Below, one piece after another: positions 1-5,400 of a stretch of 18,627 nt of DNA. Numbering within the stretch: position 1 is the first letter of the stretch; every line of letters starts with the position of its first letter. A program made the position numbers and the translations under genes. The notes beneath the pieces were generated by a model. It was not told where the DNA came from and made no database searches. It worked only from the letters and a program-made list of their open reading frames with translations. Origin of the DNA: Anaerobutyricum stercoris (GTDB taxonomy: Bacteria; Bacillota; Clostridia; Lachnospirales; Lachnospiraceae); contig DXBR01000013.1 of assembly GCA_019116455.1 (NCBI GenBank), positions 1-18,627 on the forward strand, in the 5' to 3' direction.

Positions 1-303
1 GTTGCCGCTCCGGCCAAAACAGCCATCAAAAAGCTGAAAAACCGCAAGGGAAGAAAAGTGCAGGTGAAGTTTAAAAAGGTTTCCGGTGCTGATGGATATG
101 AGATCGCTTATTCCACAGGCGTCAACTTCGGAAAGAAGAAAACTACAGTGAACTCCTACAATGCGGCAAAGAATGTCCGCACTGTCAAGAAACTCAAAAA
201 AGGTAAACGCTACTTTGTGAAGGTTCGCGCTTACAAGATGAACGGAACTGAGAAGGTCTACGGTAAGTGGAGCCAAGTAAAGGTAGTGAAAATTAAAAAA
301 TAG
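1..303 (+). CDS. C-terminal fragment of a secreted fibronectin type III-like surface protein (5' end outside window)
   Basis: The frame is open from base 1 to the TAG at 301-303, giving about 100 residues; the true start lies upstream of the window, and the internal GTG at 58 is not a credible start because in-frame coding continues through it. The sequence is very rich in Lys and has the beta-strand pattern of a fibronectin III-like module: a Val/Phe strand, the signature GADGYEIAYS, a Leu-Lys-Lys-Gly turn, then a KVRAY strand and a closing WSQVKVVKIKK. This module is common at the C-terminus of secreted and cell-wall proteins of Lachnospiraceae. The same module, with YEIRYS in the same place, ends the protease at 5401-7533. 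The enzymatic or binding part of this protein cannot be seen, so its function is open. It may be a surface hydrolase, protease or adhesin. Confidence 0.75.
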   Translation, partial: VAAPAKTAIKKLKNRKGRKVQVKFKKVSGADGYEIAYSTGVNFGKKKTTVNSYNAAKNVRTVKKLKKGKRYFVKVRAYKMNGTEKVYGKWSQVKVVKIKK

Positions 304-338
304 TTGAAAAACTACTAAGACAAACACGAATAAGAATC

Positions 339-362
339 GGGGCAGCGGGAAACCGCTGCCCC
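339..362. terminator. Bidirectional hairpin terminator between convergent genes
   Basis: A perfect 10-bp stem (339-348 with 353-362, GGGGCAGCGG against CCGCTGCCCC) closes a GAAA tetraloop. It lies 35 bases after the stop of the left gene and 24 bases after the stop of the convergent DUF1848 gene, so it can end both transcripts. The T-tract is modest on each side (GTATTTTCT on plus, GATTCTTATT on minus). Confidence 0.75.
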
Positions 363-385
363 AAAGTATTTTCTGCAGGAATTAT

Positions 386-1312
386 TTATCCCTGACGTTT
401 GGCCGCCAGAAAACTTTTCTGGGCTCCCTGTATCACAGTGTCGTCAGGTTTCAGATCGCCCAGCAGCAGAGGGGACATAGGATCGTGCCGTTTATAATTA
501 TCGAAAGCTTTGCGGGGCGTTCTGTTGGCGTAACAGTATTTGCAGCCGTTCATGCAGGTGTCGTATGCGCCGATGTCCCGGCTTTCAATACAATGGCAGC
601 CCTGGCGCATCCCCTTATGTTTTAGTTTTCTGAAGGTGATTCCGTTGGCCTTGCCAAGGATATCCAGCGTCATACAGCCGGAAGAGTGAATACCGTATTG
701 GGTAAATTTATCGTCGGTCCCGCAGGTCTGGATAAAAATACCGTATTTTTCAGCGGTGGCGCCAAGGCTCTGCGCCAGCGTCTCCATATCCTGATCGGTC
801 AGAGGAATCAGTTCCGGCATATTAACCTCCACCTTTTTATACATTTCCACAAAACTGAAAATGCACCGGTCTATGTAAGGTGCAAGGGACTTTGCCATAT
901 AATCAAAGATCTCCAGATGGCGTTCGACCGTGTACTTCTCCGTCAGTAAAACGGGGTCATATCTCCATGCAACGCGTTGTTTTCCCACCTGCTCTGACAA
1001 TGCGATCAGTGTTTCTATACTCTCGTCAATGGACGGTACGCCCGGCTCAATGTCCTTGCCGTATGCAGTAATGGTATAGTGAAAATATGTGTGAAATCGG
1101 TCTGTGATTTCGTGTAGCCGCGGCAGGATCGGCCTGTAATTCTTTGAGCAGAATACAACACAGTCAACCTTGTCCGGCGTCAGCTCATAGCGTGTCACCT
1201 TGCGCGGAAATAAAGGATTGCGCGACAGCACATACCCTTCCGAAAAGCGGTTCAAGAGCCATTCTGTGTAATACTGGACGGTATCGGTCCGTCCACCCGT
1301 GTTGATGATCAT
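386..1312 (-). CDS. DUF1848 family protein (radical SAM-like Cys motif)
   Basis: A 308-residue protein that I recognise as the DUF1848 family. These are soluble proteins of unknown reaction, about 300 residues long, so this copy is full length. The N-terminus MIINTGGRTD and the segment VDCVVFCSKNY match the family pattern. Near the C-terminus it carries a Cys-x3-Cys-x2-Cys cluster (Cys253, Cys257, Cys260, in CMNGCKYCYAN), preceded by further Cys at 197, 213, 239 and 241. The cluster resembles the 4Fe-4S motif of radical SAM enzymes, but it sits at the C-terminal rather than N-terminal end, so catalysis is inferred only. The start ATG at 1312 has a GGGGGA ribosome site 5 bases upstream. The gene stands alone, convergent with the gene at 1-303 and divergent from gtrA-like 1496-1915. 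Confidence 0.85.
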   Translation of the reverse strand: MIINTGGRTDTVQYYTEWLLNRFSEGYVLSRNPLFPRKVTRYELTPDKVDCVVFCSKNYRPILPRLHEITDRFHTYFHYTITAYGKDIEPGVPSIDESIETLIALSEQVGKQRVAWRYDPVLLTEKYTVERHLEIFDYMAKSLAPYIDRCIFSFVEMYKKVEVNMPELIPLTDQDMETLAQSLGATAEKYGIFIQTCGTDDKFTQYGIHSSGCMTLDILGKANGITFRKLKHKGMRQGCHCIESRDIGAYDTCMNGCKYCYANRTPRKAFDNYKRHDPMSPLLLGDLKPDDTVIQGAQKSFLAAKRQG

Positions 1313-1350
1313 TTTTATCCCCCATTTCCTGATACATCAGATCAAAGCGC

Positions 1351-1396
1351 TTATTTGCAAATGTCTGTGCATGATTATTCGTAAATGTCTGTGCAT
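1351..1396. repeat. Two 22-bp direct repeats with a 24-bp period in a divergent promoter region
   Basis: Bases 1351-1372 and 1375-1396 are near-identical direct copies, differing only at two positions. The last 14 bases (AAATGTCTGTGCAT) are identical. The pair lies between the DUF1848 gene and the gtrA-like gene, just upstream of the predicted gtrA promoter. It could be a regulator binding site or a relic of a tandem duplication. Confidence 0.6.
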
Positions 1397-1411
1397 TTTT
1401 TTCTATTGATT

Positions 1412-1439
1412 TTTACAGGATTTCATTTTAGTATATACT
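1412..1439 (+). promoter_or_regulatory. Predicted sigma-A promoter of the gtrA-like gene
   Basis: TTTACA at 1412-1417 and TATACT at 1434-1439, with a 16-base spacer, match the vegetative consensus at five of six positions each. The expected start of transcription near 1446 gives a leader of about 50 bases before the ATG at 1496. Confidence 0.5.
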
Positions 1440-1495
1440 ACGTGTTTTTTCTACTTGAGAATCAAATTTTTTAATGAGAATAACAGGAGCAGACA

Positions 1496-1915
1496 ATGTT
1501 TACAAAATTAATGGAAATGTACCGAAAATACAAAGAAATCATCCTCTACGTTTTCTTCGGAGGACTGGCCACCGTAGTCAGCATCGGCTCCTTCGCCTGG
1601 TGCGATGTGGTCATGCACATGGATCCGCTGGTAGCAAATTTGATCTCGTGGATTCTGGCAGTGACCTTCGCCTATATCACCAACAGCCTGTGGGTATTTG
1701 ACGCCAGACCCCACGGCATAAAGGAGCTGCTCTGCCAGGCAGCGGGATTCTTCGGCGGCAGAGTCCTGACACTGGTCATCGAGGAAGCCATTCTGCTGAT
1801 CTTCATCAACGGCCTTGGCCTGCCGAGCGTCGGCGTAAAGGTCGGCGCACAGGTGGTAGTCCTGGTCAGCAACTATATCATCAGCAAATGGATCGTGTTT
1901 AAAGAGAAAGAGTAG
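1496..1915 (+). CDS. GtrA-like four-helix membrane protein
   Basis: A 139-residue protein with four hydrophobic segments at about residues 16-38, 46-67, 82-105 and 112-133. This matches the GtrA/DPMS-type small membrane family, which takes part in moving or making polyprenyl-linked sugars for cell-surface polysaccharides. The family hallmarks are visible: FGGLATVVS in the first helix, NSLWVF after the second, and SNYIISKWIVF in the fourth. Length is normal for the family. The start at 1496 is set by AGGAG at 1485-1489, six bases upstream; a longer reading in another frame from 1474 is a shadow. No glycosyltransferase or polysaccharide gene is adjacent, so the sugar substrate cannot be guessed from context. 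Confidence 0.88.
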   Translation: MFTKLMEMYRKYKEIILYVFFGGLATVVSIGSFAWCDVVMHMDPLVANLISWILAVTFAYITNSLWVFDARPHGIKELLCQAAGFFGGRVLTLVIEEAILLIFINGLGLPSVGVKVGAQVVVLVSNYIISKWIVFKEKE

Positions 1916-1919
1916 AGGG

Positions 1920-1980
1920 TTGCCGGGGTGGAAAGAAATGTCATCTGTGTTGTGGAAAACCATTCTTTCCACCGCTGCAA
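1920..1980. repeat. Large imperfect inverted repeat after the gtrA-like gene
   Basis: Arms 1920-1940 and 1961-1980 pair almost completely: GGTGGAAAGAA on the left and TTCTTTCCACC on the right, with two mismatches and one bulge. The loop is 20 bases. It begins five bases after the gtrA stop, so it may end or stabilise that transcript, but there is no T-run after it. The remaining gap to 2201 (286 bases from the gtrA stop) becomes AT-rich and contains only weak short dyads, such as AATTCC (2125-2130) with GGAATT (2141-2146). I see no gene in it. Confidence 0.5.
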
Positions 1981-2201
1981 TAACTCCGCAACACCTTGCA
2001 ATACAGAAAATATTGTTGGCGCTGAGGGTGTCAGGTTATAGATAGTAGCCTGCGCTTACAAGTCCGATTTTTTAGGACAAAAATATCCGTTTAATTCGAT
2101 AACTTAGGATTTATCACGCTGTTTAATTCCCCGATAAACTGGAATTTTGGGGTTCGTATACTTTTATTAAATGTGCAATTTTCTTTGCCACGTCCGTATT
2201 A

Positions 2202-2801
2202 TTACTTAATTGCTTCTTCAATAATTTCAATAATTGCTTTTTCAGTTTTCATATATTCATTCTGCTCTAATATGAAATTATCCAACTGCTCAATTATGGA
2301 ATAGTAACTATAGTAGATTTTATCATCCAAGGCATCTGCTACACCACCATCCTCATCATACTCAATATAACCCACTGTGAGTTCTACGGTTCCGTTTGCT
2401 ATTATTTGTTTTTTATTAGATAAACTAATATCAATCCATTCTTTATCACCTGCACTTGGATTAATATTAATTTCGTCTATTTGAAAAAATAATTTTTGGT
2501 CATCAATCCCCAATATCTCAATATCATCTCCATATCCTATATTATACGGAAGATTTGTTATTTCCATTTTTCTTGACGCATCCTCACATTTGGAACTTAT
2601 CCATTTCTCAATCTCAAATATTTCTTTTTCAGAAATATGTTTTTCTGCTTCTTTAACTACTATATTACTTAATACAACTTTCACTTTTCCTTTTTTTACA
2701 TAATTTGCCAAAAGTTGAAGCGTACTCTTTTCATCAAAATCATAGTTTGCTGAATCCAAAATATTAGTATCTAATGTCACATAAATAGGATATTTTATCA
2801 T
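2202..2801 (-). CDS. PIN-domain-like protein, apparently internally deleted
   Basis: A 199-residue protein whose first 55 residues look like the start of a PIN nuclease domain of the DUF4935/PIN_8 kind: a beta strand ending in LDTNIL (Asp11, Asn13), then a helix, the strand VKVVLSNIVVKEAEKHI and the acidic pair Glu51/Glu53. A full PIN domain of about 130 residues continues with two more acidic positions, typically in a SDxDF-like motif. Here that half is absent and the chain passes at about residue 60-75 into a strand-rich tail with many acidic residues. Nuclease activity is therefore doubtful. The start ATG has AAGGAA ten bases upstream on the minus strand. Base composition is far more AT-rich than the flanks. 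It could also be a distinct short family with only a PIN-like N-terminus. Confidence 0.55.
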   Translation of the reverse strand: MIKYPIYVTLDTNILDSANYDFDEKSTLQLLANYVKKGKVKVVLSNIVVKEAEKHISEKEIFEIEKWISSKCEDASRKMEITNLPYNIGYGDDIEILGIDDQKLFFQIDEININPSAGDKEWIDISLSNKKQIIANGTVELTVGYIEYDEDGGVADALDDKIYYSYYSIIEQLDNFILEQNEYMKTEKAIIEIIEEAIK

Positions 2802-2832
2802 TTCTCATTATTCCTTTTTTCTTTTCAATATT

Positions 2833-2849
2833 CTCAACCTCTAGTTGAG
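2833..2849 (-). promoter_or_regulatory. Small stem-loop in the predicted leader of the PIN-like gene
   Basis: CTCAAC (2833-2838) and GTTGAG (2844-2849) form a 6-bp stem with a 5-base loop. It lies between the predicted start of transcription and the ribosome site of the minus-strand gene. No T-run follows, so it is not a convincing terminator. Confidence 0.35.
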
Positions 2850-2868
2850 TCTTAATACCACTCTTATT

Positions 2869-2896
2869 ATTATCTGCATTAGTTAATCTTTGTCAT
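2869..2896 (-). promoter_or_regulatory. Predicted promoter of the PIN-like gene
   Basis: Read on the minus strand, ATGACA (2896-2891) and GATAAT (2874-2869) are separated by 16 bases, each matching the vegetative consensus at five of six positions. Transcription would start near 2862. The leader to the ATG at 2801 then contains the inverted repeat at 2833-2849. Confidence 0.4.
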
Positions 2897-2955
2897 TCAT
2901 CATATGCATTAGAATCTCTCTAATTCTGCCACAATAAGACCGTAAATTCCAATTT

Positions 2956-3474
2956 TTAAACCATCTTACTCATTATTAAAGCAATAATTAAAGCAATTAT
3001 GGCAAATCCAACTATGGTTCCCAGCCATTTAATTATTTTCATTTTTGTAGGAATATAAGGTTTTAATTCTTCTGTATTGGGTATATCCCACGCTTTTGTA
3101 TGTTCTACCCAATACCAGTCAACAAAAAATCTATCAAATAGTCCCATTATATACATTATAAATAAACTTTGAATAAAAATATTTCCAAACTCTTTTGCAC
3201 CATTTATATAGCAAACCATTAATGGCACAAGAATGAAACAAGGCAAGTATAAAACTATAATTGATATAATGGTTTGTTTCTTTATTTCTTTTTGAGTAGT
3301 ATATCCTAATTTTATTGCTTTTTCTTGAACATTCTTTTCGTAAAACACAGTAAATTTTTCAGGACCATTTGCTATACCAATAACACAAAACATTAAAAGT
3401 ATAAAACATAATACTATACCTTCCATTAGTAACATTAAAATTAACATTAAAATCAACTCGCTTTTAAATTCCAA
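2956..3474 (-). CDS. Multi-pass membrane protein of unknown function
   Basis: A 172-residue, strongly hydrophobic protein with likely membrane segments at about 8-35, 68-92, 96-116 and 147-169. Between them is an aromatic stretch with DRFFVDWYWVEHTKAWDIP and the segment EELKPYIP. I remember similar small membrane proteins in Firmicutes with this DWYWV-HTKAW pattern, but know of no function. The start is uncertain. The longest reading starts at TTG 3474, with AGGA four bases upstream; ATG codons at residues 10, 14 and 17 are alternatives. The gene lies 18 bases after the trmO stop on the same strand but is far more AT-rich, so it probably joined the trmO transcript by insertion. Confidence 0.65.
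   Translation of the reverse strand: MEFKSELILMLILMLLMEGIVLCFILLMFCVIGIANGPEKFTVFYEKNVQEKAIKLGYTTQKEIKKQTIISIIVLYLPCFILVPLMVCYINGAKEFGNIFIQSLFIMYIMGLFDRFFVDWYWVEHTKAWDIPNTEELKPYIPTKMKIIKWLGTIVGFAIIALIIALIMSKMV
3430..3453. repeat. 12-bp exact tandem duplication in the start region of the membrane gene
   Basis: TAACATTAAAAT occurs twice back to back (3430-3441 and 3442-3453). On the minus strand it encodes a duplicated LILM quartet. Each copy carries an in-frame ATG (residues 10 and 14), so the repeat number changes the set of candidate starts without altering frame. Confidence 0.7.
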
Positions 3475-3492
3475 TTTATCCTATTTAATAGA

Positions 3493-4263
3493 TTACTTTT
3501 TATTCTGAACAATCTCCTTCACATCCAATTCCATCCCATCTACGCAGAACCGCACGCACCAGTTTCCAAAATCCATTCCATAAATGCGCTCCGGATCGTC
3601 GTGGTAGGCCGGGCGGGGGTCAAGGGCCAGAATCTCAAGGAGAGCCTCCAGCTTCTCCGGTGGAACGACCGACAGCAGATGGTCGGGACAGTGGACGGTC
3701 AGGCGATGTTTGATGGCGTCGTGGGTAAAAGAGCCGGAGGCGTCCGGGTGACTATCAAAGAGTGGCGCGTAAGGCTTTATGTCGTAGATCGGCGTGCCGT
3801 CCATCAGATCTGCCCCGGAGATAAAGAGTACCGGGCCTTCTGTGCCGGCAGGCCGGGAATAAAAATCTGCATCGCCCGGGCCGTTGCTGCCGTCGTCCAG
3901 CAAAACTTTTTTCAGCCGCACGGAGGAAAGTCCCAGAGGATTCGGACGGAATGGTGAACGGGAGGCGAATACGCCGGTGTGTACGTTTCCGCCTAGCCGC
4001 GGCGGGCGGACGGTGGGCGACCAGCCCTTGTCCTGATTCTCTGAGAACCCCCAGATGAGCCAGAGGTGGGTGAAGCGTTCGATATCCCGAAAGCAGTCCG
4101 GGTTCTGGAATTCTTTTTCGAAGGTGATATACGCCTGCAGCGACGGCACCAGTCCGCTCTGGCGCGGAATGCCGAACTTTTCCGGAAAGTCCGTGTGAAT
4201 GTGTCCGATAGGCCGGATAGTCAGAATGTCCGATGAATTGGCGGTCTTATGTTTATTTTCCAT
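3493..4263 (-). CDS. trmO: tRNA (N6-threonylcarbamoyladenosine37-N6)-methyltransferase TrmO (TsaA family)
   Basis: A 256-residue S-adenosylmethionine-dependent methyltransferase of the TsaA/TrmO family. The family adds a methyl group to t6A at position 37 of tRNAs that read ACY codons. Signature blocks are all present: KFGIPRQSGL (29-38), RPPRLGGN (86-93), GVFASRSPFRPNPLGLS (97-113), the ADLMDGTPIYDIKPY block (151-165) and DPRPAY (215-220) in the C-terminal region. Length matches the family. The ATG at 4263 follows GGAGGA by eight bases on the minus strand. The gene is divergent from the dihydrouridine synthase, so two tRNA-modification genes share a 142-base intergenic region. Its GC-rich composition contrasts with the AT-rich gene that follows it. 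Confidence 0.92.
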   Translation of the reverse strand: MENKHKTANSSDILTIRPIGHIHTDFPEKFGIPRQSGLVPSLQAYITFEKEFQNPDCFRDIERFTHLWLIWGFSENQDKGWSPTVRPPRLGGNVHTGVFASRSPFRPNPLGLSSVRLKKVLLDDGSNGPGDADFYSRPAGTEGPVLFISGADLMDGTPIYDIKPYAPLFDSHPDASGSFTHDAIKHRLTVHCPDHLLSVVPPEKLEALLEILALDPRPAYHDDPERIYGMDFGNWCVRFCVDGMELDVKEIVQNKK

Positions 4264-4292
4264 AAAATTGTCCTCCGTGAAGATAATGTAAA

Positions 4293-4321
4293 TTTACTTT
4301 AGAGCGTTTCTGTGGTAATGT
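4293..4321 (+). promoter_or_regulatory. Predicted extended -10 promoter of the dus-led operon
   Basis: TTTACT (4293-4298) and TAATGT (4316-4321) are separated by 17 bases, and a TG at 4313-4314 gives an extended -10. The -10 hexamer itself is weak. Transcription would begin near 4328, immediately before the stem-loop at 4330-4374. Confidence 0.4.
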
Positions 4322-4329
4322 AGTAAACA

Positions 4330-4374
4330 GTGTATTTCAAGCTGCCGGATGTGGTTTCCGCCGGCATGATACAC
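4330..4374 (+). promoter_or_regulatory. Two-tier stem-loop in the dus leader
   Basis: An outer stem GTGTAT (4330-4335) with ATACAC (4369-4374) encloses an inner stem TGCCGG (4343-4348) with CCGGCA (4361-4366) and a 12-base loop. An asymmetric internal loop of 7 and 2 bases lies between the stems. The structure would sit at the very 5' end of the predicted mRNA, 31 bases before the dus ATG. There is no T-run. It resembles an mRNA-stabilising or protein-binding structure, but no known riboswitch pattern is recognised. Confidence 0.4.
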
Positions 4375-4405
4375 AACATTACATACATTTACAAAGGAGA
4401 ATCCC

Positions 4406-5356
4406 ATGAAAATTTACGCTGCGCCAATGGAAGGCGTTACCGGTTACGTGTACCGGAACGCACACCGGCATTATTTCCAGGGAATTGATAAATATTATAC
4501 ACCATTTCTGACGCCTAAGAAAGGAAAAGGATGGACCTCCAGAGAAAAGAATGACATTGCGCCGGAACATAATCAGAATATCAACTTGGTACCTCAGATC
4601 CTTACCAATCAGGCGGATGATTTCGTGCGGATGGCGGAGAAGCTGGCCGACTGCGGCTACGAAGAGATCAATCTGAATCTTGGCTGTCCTTCCGGCACGG
4701 TAGTGTCCAAAGGAAAAGGCTGCGGCTTTCTCGCCGACCGGGAGAAATTGCTTCGTTTTTTTGAGCAGGTATTTGATAAGGTCACCGTGAAAGTGTCGGT
4801 GAAGACACGGCTGGGACTGGACAGTCCGGAGGAGATTGAACCTCTCATGGCAATTTATAACCAGTTTCCGCTGTCGGAGGTGATTATTCACGCGAGAATC
4901 CATAAAGATTTTTACAAAAGGCCCGTGAACAGAGAGGCCTTTCGAAAAGGTTTCTTGCTGTGCAGGCACCCCGTGTGCTACAATGGAGATATCTTTGCGA
5001 AGGCAGATTTTGAACGGTTCCGGGAAGAGTTTCCGGAGGTGGACAGGATCATGATCGGACGGGGGCTGATCGCCAATCCCCAGCTGGCAGAGATGTTCAC
5101 AGAGGACGGGCGGCCCGATAAAGTCAGGTGGAAGGCTTTCCATGATGAGATATGTGCGGGTTATGAAGATATTATGTCCGGTGAGAGAAATGTACTCTTT
5201 AAGATGAAAGAGCTTTGGAACTATATGCTCCCCATGTTTGAAGATGGAGAGAAGATTGGGAAAAAAATAAAAAAATCCGTTAGACTTCAGACTTACAAAG
5301 AGCTGGTGGATATGTTATTCCGGGAGAAAGATTTCAGACAGCATGTGGAGAGCTGA
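4406..5356 (+). CDS. tRNA-dihydrouridine synthase (Dus family)
   Basis: A 316-residue FMN-dependent enzyme that reduces uridine to dihydrouridine in the D-loop region of tRNA, acting in the cytoplasm. The TIM-barrel hallmarks are in order: AAPMEGVT near the N-terminus (5-12), NLNLGCPSGTV (89-99) with the expected catalytic Cys94, VKTRLG around 131, the tRNA/FMN-binding HARIHKDFY segment, YNGDIF near 190 and the phosphate-binding IGRGLIANP. Length is normal. I do not assign DusA, B or C. The ATG at 4406 has AAAGGAG at 4393-4399, six bases upstream. It is the first gene of a closely spaced run; the protease follows after 44 bases without a terminator. Confidence 0.92.
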   Translation: MKIYAAPMEGVTGYVYRNAHRHYFQGIDKYYTPFLTPKKGKGWTSREKNDIAPEHNQNINLVPQILTNQADDFVRMAEKLADCGYEEINLNLGCPSGTVVSKGKGCGFLADREKLLRFFEQVFDKVTVKVSVKTRLGLDSPEEIEPLMAIYNQFPLSEVIIHARIHKDFYKRPVNREAFRKGFLLCRHPVCYNGDIFAKADFERFREEFPEVDRIMIGRGLIANPQLAEMFTEDGRPDKVRWKAFHDEICAGYEDIMSGERNVLFKMKELWNYMLPMFEDGEKIGKKIKKSVRLQTYKELVDMLFREKDFRQHVES

Positions 5357-5400
5357 TACGGTGTGCTGCGATACGGCCCGGAAAGGAAAGGGGCAGAAGA

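Noticed and set aside
1508..1972. Minus-strand open frame of 154 codons opposite gtrA
   Set aside because: The plus strand encodes a normal four-helix GtrA protein with promoter and ribosome site. The minus product is low-complexity acidic and His-rich without a known domain.
2101..2170. Possible terminator for the minus-strand PIN-like gene
   Set aside because: Only short, AT-rich dyads (AATTCC/GGAATT and CCCC/GGGG) are present, with no stable stem followed by a T-run on the minus strand.
2202..3474. Toxin-antitoxin pair made of the PIN-like and membrane proteins
   Set aside because: The two genes are separated by 154 bases, the second protein is a multi-pass membrane protein unlike known PIN antitoxins, and the PIN core appears incomplete.
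4379..5143. Minus-strand open frame of 254 codons opposite dus
   Set aside because: Overlaps the clear dihydrouridine synthase and its leader; no domain or ribosome site supports it.
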